Source: Curvibacter gracilis ATCC BAA-807
GTDB lineage: Bacteria; Pseudomonadota; Gammaproteobacteria; Burkholderiales; Burkholderiaceae_C
DNA: 64,000 nucleotides
Assembly (NCBI RefSeq): GCF_000518645.1
Contig: NZ_JADZ01000017.1
Coordinates: forward strand, 1-64,000
Direction of reading: 5' to 3'
A program made the position numbers and the translations under genes. Within the stretch, counting starts at the first letter, position 1, and every line of letters begins with the position of its first letter. Below are positions 1 through 8,957 of the stretch, one piece after another. Under the pieces are notes generated by a model. The model saw only the letters and a list, made by a program, of their open reading frames with translations, was not told the origin of the DNA and ran no database searches.

Positions 1-291
1 TGGCAGCACCGCTTTCTGCAGAGCCTCGAATTATACATCGCTTTTTACAGCAGCAAACTCAAAACCAGAAAACTTCTCAAACCACTCACAACCACCACCC
101 CAACCAAGCACCAGAGGCTTCTCACCCCCAACACCCGTAGAGCACTGTTCTGTGCAGCCGAGCCCGCTAGTATACACAAAAAATCAGCCGCCAAACAAGA
201 GAGGCTTCCCGGATCATCTTTGGTGCCTCGTGGCAGACGGCCCCCATGGTGGAGAGGCACACAACAGCAAGGGCGCCGATAATCCTGCCCA
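1..291. other. non-coding leader upstream of uup
   Basis: No convincing coding sequence is visible in these 291 bases. The left end holds a minus-strand promoter-like sequence, annotated separately. A weak plus-strand sigma-70-like pair, TTCTGT near 148-153 and TATACA at 171-176 with a 17-base gap, could serve the ABC-F gene, but only the -10 half resembles the consensus. Confidence 0.4.
30..57 (-). promoter_or_regulatory. possible sigma-70 promoter firing leftward out of the window
   Basis: Read on the minus strand, a perfect TATAAT lies at 35-30. It is preceded after 16 bases by a weak -35 element, TTTGCT, at 57-52, and followed by TCGAG. A TATAATTCGAG-like -10 is common before stable RNA operons in Burkholderiales (general knowledge). 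Nothing in the window shows what it would transcribe. Confidence 0.3.
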
Positions 292-2193
292 ATGGCACTC
301 CTAACCTTACTTGACGCCCATCTGGCGTTTGGGCACGTCGCTTTGCTCGATGGCGCCACCTTTTCACTTGAGTCGACTGAACGTGTCGGTTTGATCGGTC
401 GCAATGGCGCGGGAAAGTCTTCATTGCTGAAGATACTGGGAGGGCTTGAAAAGCCCGACGACGGCTTGCTGCAGGTGCAGCAAGGTTTGCGGATCGCCTA
501 TGTGGCGCAAGAGCCCCTTCTCGAGCCCGATCACACTGTTTTTGAAGCAGCCAGCGTGGGGCTATCGCCCGTCATCGCACTTCGAGACCAGTATTTGTCT
601 GGGGCAGAGGGCGTTGACCTTGACGCACTGCAATCCCAGATTGAAGCGTATGACGCCTGGAATTGGGAGCAACGGGTCTCAGAGACTCTGGACCGCTTGC
701 ACCTGGCACCCGATGCCAAGGTCGGCACCCTGTCGGGGGGCACCAAAAAGCGTGTTGCCCTGGCACAAGCACTGGTCGCCAAGCCCGATGTGTTACTGCT
801 TGACGAGCCCACCAACCACCTGGACCTGGATTCGATCGAGTGGCTGGAAGGACTTCTGAAGGAGTTCAAGGGTAGCGTCGTCACCATTACGCACGATCGA
901 GCGTTCCTCGACCAAGTGGCAACTCGTATTGTTGAACTGGATCGAGGCCACCTGCGCTCCTACCCTGGCAATTTTGGCCAGTACCTTATTCAAAAGGAAG
1001 AGCAACTTGCCCAGGAAGCTGTCATCGCGGCAAAGGCTGACAAGCTTCTGGCTCAGGAGGAGGTCTGGATTCGCAAAGGCGTCGAAGCCCGACGCACACG
1101 AAGCCAAAGTCGCATCGGGCGCCTTGAAAAGCTGCGCGCTCAGCGCAGCGCCCGCCGCGAAGCACTGGGCAGCGTTCGAATGGACGTGGCCTCTGGCCTT
1201 CCATCCGGCAAGATCGTTGCCGAGCTGACCCATGTGAGCAAATCCTTCGGTGATCGCACCGTCGTGCGTGATTTCACCGGCACCATTCTGCGGGGCGACA
1301 AGGTCGGGCTCATTGGTCCCAATGGTGCAGGCAAATCCACCTTGTTGAAGATGATTCTGGGTGAACTACAGCCTGACTCAGGCGGGGTTCGCCAAGGCGC
1401 CAATCTTCAGGTCGCGTACTACGATCAAATGCGCCAGGCCATTGACCTGGACGCCACCTTGGCCGACTTCATCAGTCCCGGCAGCGAGTGGATCGAAATT
1501 GGCCAACAGCGAAAGCACGTCAAGAGCTACCTGGGCGACTTCCTGTTTTCGCCGGCACGGGCCAATTCCCCGGTTCGCACCCTCTCCGGCGGCGAACGCA
1601 ACCGCTTGCTGCTGGCACGCTTGTTTGCCCGGCCGACCAATGTGTTGGTTCTTGACGAACCCACCAACGACTTGGACATCGACACGCTGGAATTGTTGGA
1701 AGACCTGCTCCAAAACTTCGATGGCACCGTGTTTCTCGTCAGCCACGACCGCACCTTCCTCGACAACGTGGTTACCAGCACCATTGCCTGGGAAGGCGAA
1801 GGCCAGTGGCGAGAGTACGAAGGCAGCGTGCAAGACTGGCTGATCCAGTCCCAAAGGTCACGCCAGATCCTCGCCAACGCAACCAAGGAGGCGGGCAAAG
1901 GTGCCGCCGCCAGGAATGAACCGGCGGCCGCAGAACCTCCGGCGGCCATTGTGGCCGCTCCACAGGCCACAGCGCGCCGAAAGCTCAGCTACAAGGAACA
2001 AAGAGAACTGGACGCTCTGCCTGCGCTGATCGAGCAATTGGAGACGGAACAGTCCACAGTGCTCGCAGCCTTGGCGGATGGGCAGCTCTATGCCAACGAT
2101 CCGGCCAAGGCCATGCAACTCACCCTGCGCAACACTGAGATCGAAGAAGCGCTGATGAATGCCTTGGAACGCTGGGAAATGCTGTCGAATTGA
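292..2193 (+). CDS. uup: ABC-F family ATPase, Uup type
   Basis: This is a soluble ATPase with two ABC cassettes and no membrane segment, as in the ABC-F family that acts on ribosomes or DNA rather than in transport. Walker A motifs GRNGAGKS (about 36-43) and GPNGAGKST (about 342) are seen. So are signatures LSGGTKKR (about 147) and LSGGERNR (about 431), and Walker B/D-loops LLLDEPTNHLD and LVLDEPTNDLD. An Ala/Pro-rich linker (about 535-562) leads to a charged C-terminal segment (about 565-633) typical of Uup; in E. coli Uup this region binds DNA. At 633 residues the length is normal. The ATG at 292 starts directly at the first cassette. It converges with cheB and is not part of the motility operons. 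Confidence 0.93.
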   Translation: MALLTLLDAHLAFGHVALLDGATFSLESTERVGLIGRNGAGKSSLLKILGGLEKPDDGLLQVQQGLRIAYVAQEPLLEPDHTVFEAASVGLSPVIALRDQYLSGAEGVDLDALQSQIEAYDAWNWEQRVSETLDRLHLAPDAKVGTLSGGTKKRVALAQALVAKPDVLLLDEPTNHLDLDSIEWLEGLLKEFKGSVVTITHDRAFLDQVATRIVELDRGHLRSYPGNFGQYLIQKEEQLAQEAVIAAKADKLLAQEEVWIRKGVEARRTRSQSRIGRLEKLRAQRSARREALGSVRMDVASGLPSGKIVAELTHVSKSFGDRTVVRDFTGTILRGDKVGLIGPNGAGKSTLLKMILGELQPDSGGVRQGANLQVAYYDQMRQAIDLDATLADFISPGSEWIEIGQQRKHVKSYLGDFLFSPARANSPVRTLSGGERNRLLLARLFARPTNVLVLDEPTNDLDIDTLELLEDLLQNFDGTVFLVSHDRTFLDNVVTSTIAWEGEGQWREYEGSVQDWLIQSQRSRQILANATKEAGKGAAARNEPAAAEPPAAIVAAPQATARRKLSYKEQRELDALPALIEQLETEQSTVLAALADGQLYANDPAKAMQLTLRNTEIEEALMNALERWEMLSN

Positions 2194-2238
2194 ACCAGGG
2201 GAGGAGCCCCGCGGAGTGACTGGACTGCCTCTCACGCC

Positions 2239-2254
2239 GGGGGCACCCGCCCCC
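2239..2254. terminator. possible terminator between convergent uup and cheB
   Basis: A GGGGGC/GCCCCC inverted repeat with a four-base loop (ACCC) lies in the 69-base gap between the two convergent stop codons. It is followed on the plus strand by a short pyrimidine run (TCTT), not a clean T tract, so termination strength is uncertain. Confidence 0.35.
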
Positions 2255-2262
2255 CTCTTACC

Positions 2263-3384
2263 TCAGATGCGGTGATGCAGGCGGTCGGTGGTCCCACCCA
2301 ATCGGGCCAGCAATGCCCCCGCAATCTTGTCCAGGGGCAAAACCTCATCGGCAGCACCATGGGCAATGGCTTCACGGGGCATGCCGAACACGATGCAGCT
2401 GGCTTCGTCCTGCACGTAGTTGTAGCTGCCGGCGTCTTTCATCTCCCGCATGGCCTTGGCGCCATCGTTGCCCATACCAGTCAGCATGATGCCGAAGGCA
2501 TTGCGCCCCACCACCGAGGCGGCCGACTTGAACAAGACTTCAACCGAAGGCTTGTGCCGATTCACCGGTTCCGTATCCTCAACCACCGCAACATAGTTGG
2601 CGCCGCTGCGATCGATGCGGAACTGGCGCCCCCCTGGGGCGATGTACGCATGGCCGGGCAAGATGCGCTCTCCGTTGGAAGCTTCCTTGACAGTGATCTG
2701 GCACAGCCCGTTGAGTCGCGCGGCGAAACTGGTGGTAAAGCCTGGCGGCATGTGCTGCGTGATCACGATGGCCGGAGAGTCTGCCGGCATGCGCACCAGA
2801 ATCTCCTTGATGGCCTCGGTACCCCCTGTGGAGGCGCCAATGAAGATGATTTTCTCGGTAGACAGCCGGCCAAGCAGGGTCGGTGCCGGGCGCGCAGGCG
2901 CGACCGGGCTCGCACCCCCAGTCGGTGCATGCGCAGCACCGGCCACATGCAGGTCCTGGTGCCCCCGGTGGACGTGGGCCACCGACGCTACGCGAATCTT
3001 GTCGACAATCTGGTTGGCCAGTTCGTTGATGCCATTGGCGAGACCGACACGGGGCTTGGCCACGAAATCCACAGCGCCCAATTCAAGCGCACGCAAAGTC
3101 ACCTCTGCGCCTTTTTCAGTCAAGGTCGAAATCATCACCACCGGCATGGGTCGCAGACGCATCAAACGCCCCAGGAAATCGATGCCATCCATGCGGGGCA
3201 TTTCGACGTCCAGGGTGATCACATCCGGATTCAACTCCCGGATCATCTCGCGTGCGATCAGCGGGTCATTGGCAGTGCCGACACACTCCATGTCGCGCTG
3301 CCGGTTGATGATCTCCGACAGCAGGCTGCGAACCAATGCGGAGTCATCGACCACCACCACCCGTATTTTTTTTGACATCCCCAT
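2263..3384 (-). CDS. cheB: chemotaxis methylesterase/deamidase CheB
   Basis: CheB removes methyl groups from chemoreceptor glutamates and deamidates glutamines. It is activated by phosphotransfer from CheA. An N-terminal receiver domain has DD at 13-14, phospho-acceptor D59 in LDVEMP and K110. A linker of about 60 residues follows, then the esterase domain with Ser185 (GASTGGTE), His211 (TQHMPPG) and Asp307 (GMGNDGA), so the triad is complete. At 373 residues it is a typical length. Two in-frame ATGs lie six bases apart (3384 and 3378); the first has AGAAGAG five bases upstream. It is the last gene of the che operon, after cheD. Confidence 0.97.
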   Translation of the reverse strand: MGMSKKIRVVVVDDSALVRSLLSEIINRQRDMECVGTANDPLIAREMIRELNPDVITLDVEMPRMDGIDFLGRLMRLRPMPVVMISTLTEKGAEVTLRALELGAVDFVAKPRVGLANGINELANQIVDKIRVASVAHVHRGHQDLHVAGAAHAPTGGASPVAPARPAPTLLGRLSTEKIIFIGASTGGTEAIKEILVRMPADSPAIVITQHMPPGFTTSFAARLNGLCQITVKEASNGERILPGHAYIAPGGRQFRIDRSGANYVAVVEDTEPVNRHKPSVEVLFKSAASVVGRNAFGIMLTGMGNDGAKAMREMKDAGSYNYVQDEASCIVFGMPREAIAHGAADEVLPLDKIAGALLARLGGTTDRLHHRI

Positions 3385-3407
3385 TTTTCTCTTCTATCCC
3401 ATCGAAA

Positions 3408-4160
3408 TCAGAACAGGTCCACAGAACCACCAGCTGTGGTCTGCACCACCGTCGCCACGCTGCCACGCTTTTCCTGGGCCATGGTTTCGGGATGGGCATG
3501 GGCCAGCCTCTTGACCATGGCCTTGCCCGTCACGGGGAAGAAGCAGACCTTGCGTGGATAGATATCCAGAACATCCTCAGACACCACCGGAATGCGCTCG
3601 GTCTGCAAATAGTCACGCACGAACTTGGTGTTGCGTTCACCGACATTCATGGTCGTGAAGTTGGCCATCACCGCGCCACCGCCAAAGATCTTGGCCTGCA
3701 TGGTTTCACGACGGGCACCTTGCTTCATCAACTCGTTGATCAACAATTCCATCGCATACGAACCATAACGACCCGACGAATCCCCGCCCTCGCCCTCAGG
3801 CAGCATGAAGTGGTTCATCCCCCCAACCAAGGATCGGCTGTCCCAGATGCAGGCGGCAATGCACGAGCCCAGAACCGTCATGATCACCAGGTTCTCATCT
3901 GCCACGAAATACTCACCCGGCAGGACCTTCACGGCGTTGTACTGAAAATGATGGTCGAAGTAGAAAAAACTGGCCTCGCCGGCTTTGCGTGACTTCTGCT
4001 TGAGCTCATCCAACGTCGACGTCCGAGCCCCCATGGCACCCGCCGTGTTGTAAGCATTGGGCGACACAGGCTGGATGCGTGGCGCCTGCCGCCGCTCCAC
4101 GCCGGCCGGCAAAGGCGTGCCGCGAGGCGATGAGAACGGGTTGTTTGGCGTAAGTGTCAT
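3408..4160 (-). CDS. cheD: chemoreceptor glutamine deamidase CheD
   Basis: CheD deamidates receptor glutamines and in some bacteria also binds CheC or CheY. The catalytic Cys100 (VLGSCIAAC) and His117 (GGMNHFML) are present. The first 60 or so residues are a Pro/Ser-rich extension not seen in short CheD proteins, and the family core starts around residue 65. The C terminus is GGSVDLF, resembling the end of the CheZ-like protein of the same operon. The ATG at 4160 is chosen over an in-frame TTG at 4169; neither has a clear ribosome-binding site. It lies between cheR and cheB. Confidence 0.95.
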   Translation of the reverse strand: MTLTPNNPFSSPRGTPLPAGVERRQAPRIQPVSPNAYNTAGAMGARTSTLDELKQKSRKAGEASFFYFDHHFQYNAVKVLPGEYFVADENLVIMTVLGSCIAACIWDSRSLVGGMNHFMLPEGEGGDSSGRYGSYAMELLINELMKQGARRETMQAKIFGGGAVMANFTTMNVGERNTKFVRDYLQTERIPVVSEDVLDIYPRKVCFFPVTGKAMVKRLAHAHPETMAQEKRGSVATVVQTTAGGSVDLF

Positions 4161-4187
4161 GGTCGACAAATCATCAATAGGTTGGCG

Positions 4188-5087
4188 TCAACGACGCTCA
4201 TAGACCGTCTTGCCACGCAGGGTGAACAGGTCACGCGACTCACTGAAGTTCTCGGCATGACCGACAAACAACATCCCACCCGGTTTGAGCACCCGGTGGA
4301 TCCGTTCCAGCACCTTGCGCTGGGTCGGCGCATCGAAGTAGATCATCACGTTGCGGCAAAAAACCACGTCGAAGGGCTCCTTGAAAGGCCAGTCATCGCG
4401 GATCAGATTGACGCTCAGGAACTCGATGGCCTTGCGCAGTTCGGGTTTCACCCGGATCAGCCCCGCGTTGGAGTCCTTGCCTCGCATGAAAAAGCGTTGC
4501 AACCGATCCTGTGTGAGTCCCTTGAGGTTGTCCAGTCGGTACACACCCTGAGCCGCAGAGGCCAAAACCTTGGAATCAATGTCGCTCGCAGTCAGCTTGA
4601 AGGGCGCGTTGTTGCCCAAGGTCTCGAAAGCCGTCATGACAATCGAGTAAGGCTCTTCCCCGGTTGACGCCGCGTTGCACCAGACTTTCCAAGGTGAACC
4701 TGCCGGACGCGACTTGAGGTGCGCAGCAAAGATCTCAAAATGGTGCTGCTCACGGAAGAAGGCCGTCAAGTTGGTCGTCAAGGCATTGACGAACTCCTGC
4801 CACTCGGGGCCATCATGTGTTTCCAGCCAGCTCAGGTAGTCACGAAAGCTGGTGTGCCCCGTCTCACGCAGGCGCCGCGACAGACGGCTATAGACCATCG
4901 CGTGCTTGCCGTCATGCAGGTTGATACCAGCACGCTGGTAGATCAACGACTGCACCCGGGAAAAGTCGGCATCGGTCCAGACGAACTCACGCCCCTGCAT
5001 GACCGGGCCATTGGAAACGGGCACAGCAGGCGCCCTGTCTTTGACAGGTGAACTGCCGGCATCAGCTCGGTGCATGCTGGACATCAT
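4188..5087 (-). CDS. cheR: chemoreceptor methyltransferase CheR
   Basis: CheR uses S-adenosylmethionine to methylate chemoreceptor glutamates. After a loose N-terminal tail of about 35 residues comes the small helical domain (to about 110, ending NALTTNLTAFFRE). The SAM-binding domain has motif I NAASTGEEPYS (about 138-148) and FCRNVMIYFD (about 244). The end, SRDLFTLRGKTVYERR, is typical of CheR. At 299 residues the size is standard. It has no TPR or receptor-tether extension. It sits 79 bases downstream of cheW and 27 upstream of cheD in the same operon. Confidence 0.97.
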   Translation of the reverse strand: MMSSMHRADAGSSPVKDRAPAVPVSNGPVMQGREFVWTDADFSRVQSLIYQRAGINLHDGKHAMVYSRLSRRLRETGHTSFRDYLSWLETHDGPEWQEFVNALTTNLTAFFREQHHFEIFAAHLKSRPAGSPWKVWCNAASTGEEPYSIVMTAFETLGNNAPFKLTASDIDSKVLASAAQGVYRLDNLKGLTQDRLQRFFMRGKDSNAGLIRVKPELRKAIEFLSVNLIRDDWPFKEPFDVVFCRNVMIYFDAPTQRKVLERIHRVLKPGGMLFVGHAENFSESRDLFTLRGKTVYERR

Positions 5088-5166
5088 GGGCGATCCTTCT
5101 CTGTGAGCACAGCCCGGACGGGACCATGGCTCTGCGCGGCAGTCTCAATCGAGAACGAAAAAAAGT

Positions 5167-5652
5167 TCAAATGGCAGCCACCAGGCCCATGTCCACACCC
5201 GACATCAGCTTTTCGATGTCCAGCAGGATCAACATGCGCTCGCCCACCGAACCCAGCCCCAAAATGCAGCCGTTGTCGATCACGCTTTCGATGTCGGGTG
5301 CGGCCTTGATGTTGTCAGGGGACAGCTCCATCACATCGCTCACCGAGTCCACCACGATGCCCACGACACGGGTGCGCAGATTCAGGATGATGACGACGGT
5401 GAAATTGTTGTACTCAGCATTGGCGCAGTTGAACTTCAGCCGCATGTCCACGATGGGCACGATCGTGCCCCGCAGATTCACAACGCCTTTGATGAACTCA
5501 GGCGCATTGGCGATGCGTGTCGGGGGCTCATAGCCACGGATTTCCTGCACCTTCAGGATGTCGATCCCGTACTCCTCCTGATCCAGGCGAAAGGTCAGGT
5601 ACTCACGAGCACCGGCCGGGGCACCTTCAGAAGTTTTACCGATCACACTCAT
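5167..5652 (-). CDS. cheW: chemotaxis coupling protein CheW
   Basis: CheW bridges receptors and the CheA kinase in the signalling array. The 161-residue protein is one CheW-like SH3-type domain with the family signature around VVNLRGTIVPIVDMR. The ATG at 5652 has AAGGAGA six bases upstream. A TTG 15 bases earlier is open but lies inside that ribosome-binding site, so it is rejected. It follows cheA by 27 bases and precedes cheR. Confidence 0.97.
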   Translation of the reverse strand: MSVIGKTSEGAPAGAREYLTFRLDQEEYGIDILKVQEIRGYEPPTRIANAPEFIKGVVNLRGTIVPIVDMRLKFNCANAEYNNFTVVIILNLRTRVVGIVVDSVSDVMELSPDNIKAAPDIESVIDNGCILGLGSVGERMLILLDIEKLMSGVDMGLVAAI

Positions 5653-5679
5653 GATGTTCTCCTTCAAAGACTCACAGAC

Positions 5680-7848
5680 TCAATGACGCGCGCGCCGCAC
5701 CAGGCCCGCCGTATCCAGGATCAAGGCCACCTTGCCGTCGCCCAGGATGGTGGCGCCCGACACATTCGGAACCTTGCGGTAATTGGTTTCCAGGTTCTTC
5801 ACCACCACCTGATGCTGGCCCAGCAACTCGTCCACCAAAAGCGCCACACGGCTGCCCTCGGCCTCGACCACCACCATGATGCTGCTGCTCTTCTCGAAAT
5901 CGAAGCGCGGCACCTGGAACACCTTTTCCAACTCGATCACAGGCATGTACTCGTCGCGCACCTTGACCAGCTGCGAGCCCTGCGCCACGGTGCTGACGGA
6001 GTCGTCATTGACCTGGAAGGACTCCACCACCGACGACAGGGGCAGGATGTAGACCTCGTCGCCCACCCCCACCGACATGCCATCCATGATGGCCAGCGTC
6101 AGCGGCAGTCGCACCGACACCTTCATGCCATAACCCTCGGCAGAATCGATCTCCACCGTGCCGTTCAAGGCCAGGATGTTCTTCTTCACCACATCCATGC
6201 CCACACCGCGGCCAGACACATCGGTCACGACCTCGGCTGTCGAGAAGCCTGGGGCGAAAATCAGCTGCCAGACCTCGGCATCGCTCATCTGATCCGACAC
6301 ATCCAGGCCACGCTCGCGCGCCTTGCCCAAAATCTTCTCGCGGGAAAGTCCACGCCCGTCGTCGCGCACTTCGATCACGATCGAGCCCCCCTGGTGGGCC
6401 GCCGACAGCGTGATGGTGCCCTGAGCCGATTTGCCCTTGGCCAGGCGGTCCTCGGGCAGTTCGATGCCGTGATCGCAGCTGTTGCGCACCAGGTGGGTCA
6501 GCGGGTCGGTGATCTTTTCAACCAGGCCCTTGTCCAGTTCGGTCGCTTCACCCTGGGTGATGAGATCCACCTTCTTGCCCAGCTTGTTGGCCAGGTCACG
6601 CAACATGCGCGGGAAGCGACTGAAGACGATGGACATCGGGATCATGCGGATCGACATCACCGATTCCTGCAGGTCGCGGGTGTTGCGGTCCAGATCGGCC
6701 AACCCGGCCAGCAGTTGCTGGTTCAGCGCCGGATCCAGACTGCGGCTGTTCTGCGCCAGCATCGCCTGGGTGATCACCAACTCGCCAACCAGGTTGATCA
6801 GCTGATCCACCTTGTTCACCGCCACACGGATCGTCGCAGCTTCCAATTGGGCTTGCGTGTGCGCCTTGGGCTCTGCAGCCTTGGCCGGCACGACCGCCTT
6901 GGTCGCTTCTGCCTCGACGGCCTTGGCTGCCGGGGCTGCAGGCGCATCAGGCACCCCGGGGGCGCCGGCAAAAAAGCCGAAGCCGGACGCGGGCGCGGCT
7001 GAAGCGGAAGGCGCCACAGCCGGCGGCTCCACCGGATCAAACAAACCAAAACCAGGGATTTCAGGCGCTGGTGCAGCCGCTGGGGCAGCCGCCAGATCGC
7101 GGATCTTGACCTGGTCCTTGGCCACGTGGAAGACAAACAGATCCAGCAGTTCGTCGTCCGACGAGGCGGTTTCCACGGCGAACACGCGCAGATCAGCCTG
7201 AGCGCTGGGCCGAGCCTCGATGGTTCCCAGCCCAGGGATGTCGCGGAACAACTCAGGAATGGCATCGGCCTGCTCTGGCCGGCCCAGCGGACCGATCACG
7301 ATTTCAAGCGAACGGACACCTCCTGCAGCCGCGGCTGCAGGTGCCGCAGCGGGCGCTGGCGCAGCCACGGGAGCGGGCGCGGGGGCCACAGCAACCGCGG
7401 GGGCAGGCGCTGGTGCCGCGGGCACACCACCCGAAGCCAATTCACTGATGCGCCGCACCAGATCTTCGGTCGACGGAGGGGTTCCTTCGCCACCGGCCTG
7501 ATGCACGGCCAACAGCCCGCGAGAGGCATCCGCCGACTCCAGCAACACATCCACCATCTGGGGAATGGGCTTGAGTTCTCGACGCCGTAGCTTGTCGAGC
7601 AGGGACTCCATGTGGTGGGTCAACTCGGCCACATCGGAGAAACCGAAGGTCGCCGCACCGCCCTTGATGGAGTGAGCGCATCGGAAGATGCCGTTGAGCT
7701 CTTCGTCGTCGGCGCTGGCCAGATCCAACTCCAGAAGCATCTGCTCCATCAAGTCCAGATTCTCACCAGCTTCTTCAAAGAAAATTTGATAAAACTGACT
7801 CAGATCGAAGTCTGCACCAGAACTTCCACCGTCATGCACTTCAGCCAT
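5680..7848 (-). CDS. cheA: chemotaxis histidine kinase CheA
   Basis: CheA is the central kinase, phosphorylating CheY and CheB in response to receptor state. Domains in order: Hpt with phospho-acceptor His59 (FRCAHSIKGG); an Ala/Pro-rich linker (about 140-180); a P2-like docking domain (about 180-255); a second Ala/Pro/Lys-rich linker; the dimerisation helices (from about 335); the ATPase domain with N-box HLVRNSCDHG (about 450) and GRGVGMDVV (about 545); and a C-terminal CheW-like domain (about 590-722). At 722 residues it is somewhat long because of the linkers. The ATG has AGGAG upstream. It follows cheY by 39 bases and belongs to the che operon. Confidence 0.97.
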   Translation of the reverse strand: MAEVHDGGSSGADFDLSQFYQIFFEEAGENLDLMEQMLLELDLASADDEELNGIFRCAHSIKGGAATFGFSDVAELTHHMESLLDKLRRRELKPIPQMVDVLLESADASRGLLAVHQAGGEGTPPSTEDLVRRISELASGGVPAAPAPAPAVAVAPAPAPVAAPAPAAAPAAAAAGGVRSLEIVIGPLGRPEQADAIPELFRDIPGLGTIEARPSAQADLRVFAVETASSDDELLDLFVFHVAKDQVKIRDLAAAPAAAPAPEIPGFGLFDPVEPPAVAPSASAAPASGFGFFAGAPGVPDAPAAPAAKAVEAEATKAVVPAKAAEPKAHTQAQLEAATIRVAVNKVDQLINLVGELVITQAMLAQNSRSLDPALNQQLLAGLADLDRNTRDLQESVMSIRMIPMSIVFSRFPRMLRDLANKLGKKVDLITQGEATELDKGLVEKITDPLTHLVRNSCDHGIELPEDRLAKGKSAQGTITLSAAHQGGSIVIEVRDDGRGLSREKILGKARERGLDVSDQMSDAEVWQLIFAPGFSTAEVVTDVSGRGVGMDVVKKNILALNGTVEIDSAEGYGMKVSVRLPLTLAIMDGMSVGVGDEVYILPLSSVVESFQVNDDSVSTVAQGSQLVKVRDEYMPVIELEKVFQVPRFDFEKSSSIMVVVEAEGSRVALLVDELLGQHQVVVKNLETNYRKVPNVSGATILGDGKVALILDTAGLVRRARH

Positions 7849-7887
7849 GCCTTGCTCCTGAAAACGTCAACTGAAGAAAGTGTCGGC

Positions 7888-8250
7888 TCATCGAATGACT
7901 TTCTGGATGACTTCGATCAAGCGGTTGGGGTCGAAGGGTTTGACCAACCAGCCGGTCGCCCCCGCACTGCGTCCGGCCTGCTTCATCTGGTCGCTGGACT
8001 CGGTGGTGAGAATCAAGATCGGGATGGTCTTGAACTTGGGATGCTCACGCAATTTGCGCGTCAGACCGATGCCGTCCAGACGGGGCATGTTCTGGTCGGC
8101 CAGAACCAGGTCGATGTGGTGGGTTTGAGCCTTCTCGAAAGCATCTTGGCCATCCACGGCCTCCACCACGTTGTACCCGGCGCCAGTCAAAGTGAACGAC
8201 ACCATCTTGCGCATGGACGGAGAGTCATCAACGGCGAGAATCGATTGCAT
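7888..8250 (-). CDS. cheY: CheY-type single-domain response regulator (chemotaxis operon copy)
   Basis: A 120-residue stand-alone receiver domain with DD at 8-9, phospho-acceptor D52 (ADQNMP), Thr82/83 and Lys104, all the residues needed for phosphorylation. It lies between the CheZ-like gene and cheA, so CheA is its likely donor. A second CheY (47028-47414) sits next to the classical cheZ. Which of the two binds the flagellar switch cannot be told from sequence; this one could instead be a phosphate sink or a partner of the adjacent CheZ-like protein. Confidence 0.9.
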   Translation of the reverse strand: MQSILAVDDSPSMRKMVSFTLTGAGYNVVEAVDGQDAFEKAQTHHIDLVLADQNMPRLDGIGLTRKLREHPKFKTIPILILTTESSDQMKQAGRSAGATGWLVKPFDPNRLIEVIQKVIR

Positions 8251-8305
8251 TTAGAGCTCCAGCAACAATATTTATCAGCTTGGTTAGGGGGAACAGGCGC
8301 GGGCG

Positions 8306-8752
8306 TCAGAAAAGGTCGATCGACCCTGCGTCCATTTCGCTCTGAGTGACGGGATTGGGCCGCTCCGGCATCTGATCGGCATACGGGGCAGCTTCTTCAC
8401 CCTCGTCATTGCCCATGGATTCAGAGGCCAGTCGGAATGCACAGCCTTGCAAGATCTTGGTGGTGTGCGTGATCAACTGGGTTGCCATGTCATGAAACTG
8501 CAGCTCAGTGACCGCGCTCTTGAGCGCGTCCCGCACCTGGCGTATTGATTCTGAGCTTTCCACATCCAGCCCCGACAGGCCTTGATTGGCCACACCGAAG
8601 CGGTCCAACAGGTTGTCCGCCGCGTGGTTGAGCAAGCCTTCAAGGCGATGCAGGTCGTGCATCACGACCAACAATGAATCCTGTATCTCGGCCACCGCCA
8701 TGACGGGGAGGTGAACAGCCGGTTCATTGGAATTTTCTAGCGCTGGTTGCAT
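8306..8752 (-). CDS. small CheZ-like protein, first gene of the che operon
   Basis: A 148-residue, mostly helical protein. Residues 72-100 contain LQFHDMATQLI, which matches the CheZ active-site helix (QDFHDLTGQVI in the other CheZ of this window). The catalytic Asp and Gln are kept at the same four-residue spacing (D88 and Q92). The acidic, proline-containing tail ends GSIDLF, a possible CheY-docking peptide like the CheZ C terminus. It is shorter than CheZ (about 210 residues), with a reduced N-terminal helix. The start has GGAG seven bases upstream. Next to cheY and cheA, a phospho-CheY phosphatase role is inferred; a scaffold role without catalysis is possible. Confidence 0.6.
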   Translation of the reverse strand: MQPALENSNEPAVHLPVMAVAEIQDSLLVVMHDLHRLEGLLNHAADNLLDRFGVANQGLSGLDVESSESIRQVRDALKSAVTELQFHDMATQLITHTTKILQGCAFRLASESMGNDEGEEAAPYADQMPERPNPVTQSEMDAGSIDLF

Positions 8753-8957
8753 TTTTTCTCCGTCGCCACGAACACACTCTTTAGCGTTTGCAATTCACCG
8801 TTACTGCCAAAGCATTTTGCAATAGGCGATTGGCCTGCGCCTGATCGAGGCCACAAAAAAGCCAGGTAACAGCCCTGATTTTGCAAAAAAGCTGCGCAAA
8901 CTGCCCCCCGGACATCCCCGCATGAAGGCGTTCATGCGTGCTCTATCATATTGACCC
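8753..8957. promoter_or_regulatory. divergent intergenic region, che operon versus kinase-regulator pair
   Basis: This spacer must contain promoters for the leftward che operon and the rightward kinase gene. Several A-tracts are visible (8855-8860, 8885-8890). No promoter of recognisable class could be placed with confidence. A minus-strand TAAAG at 8782-8778 has a poor -10 match that would put the transcript start at the start codon. Confidence 0.35.

Noticed and set aside
2272-3375. Long plus-strand open frame opposite cheB
   Set aside because: His/Gln-rich translation without recognisable domains, exactly antisense to a cheB with complete catalytic residues; a GC-bias shadow.
8755-8782. 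Sigma-28-like site (TAAAG...) before the che operon on the minus strand
   Set aside because: The -10 half matches only about four of eight bases and would put the transcript start at the start codon, leaving no room for the ribosome-binding site.
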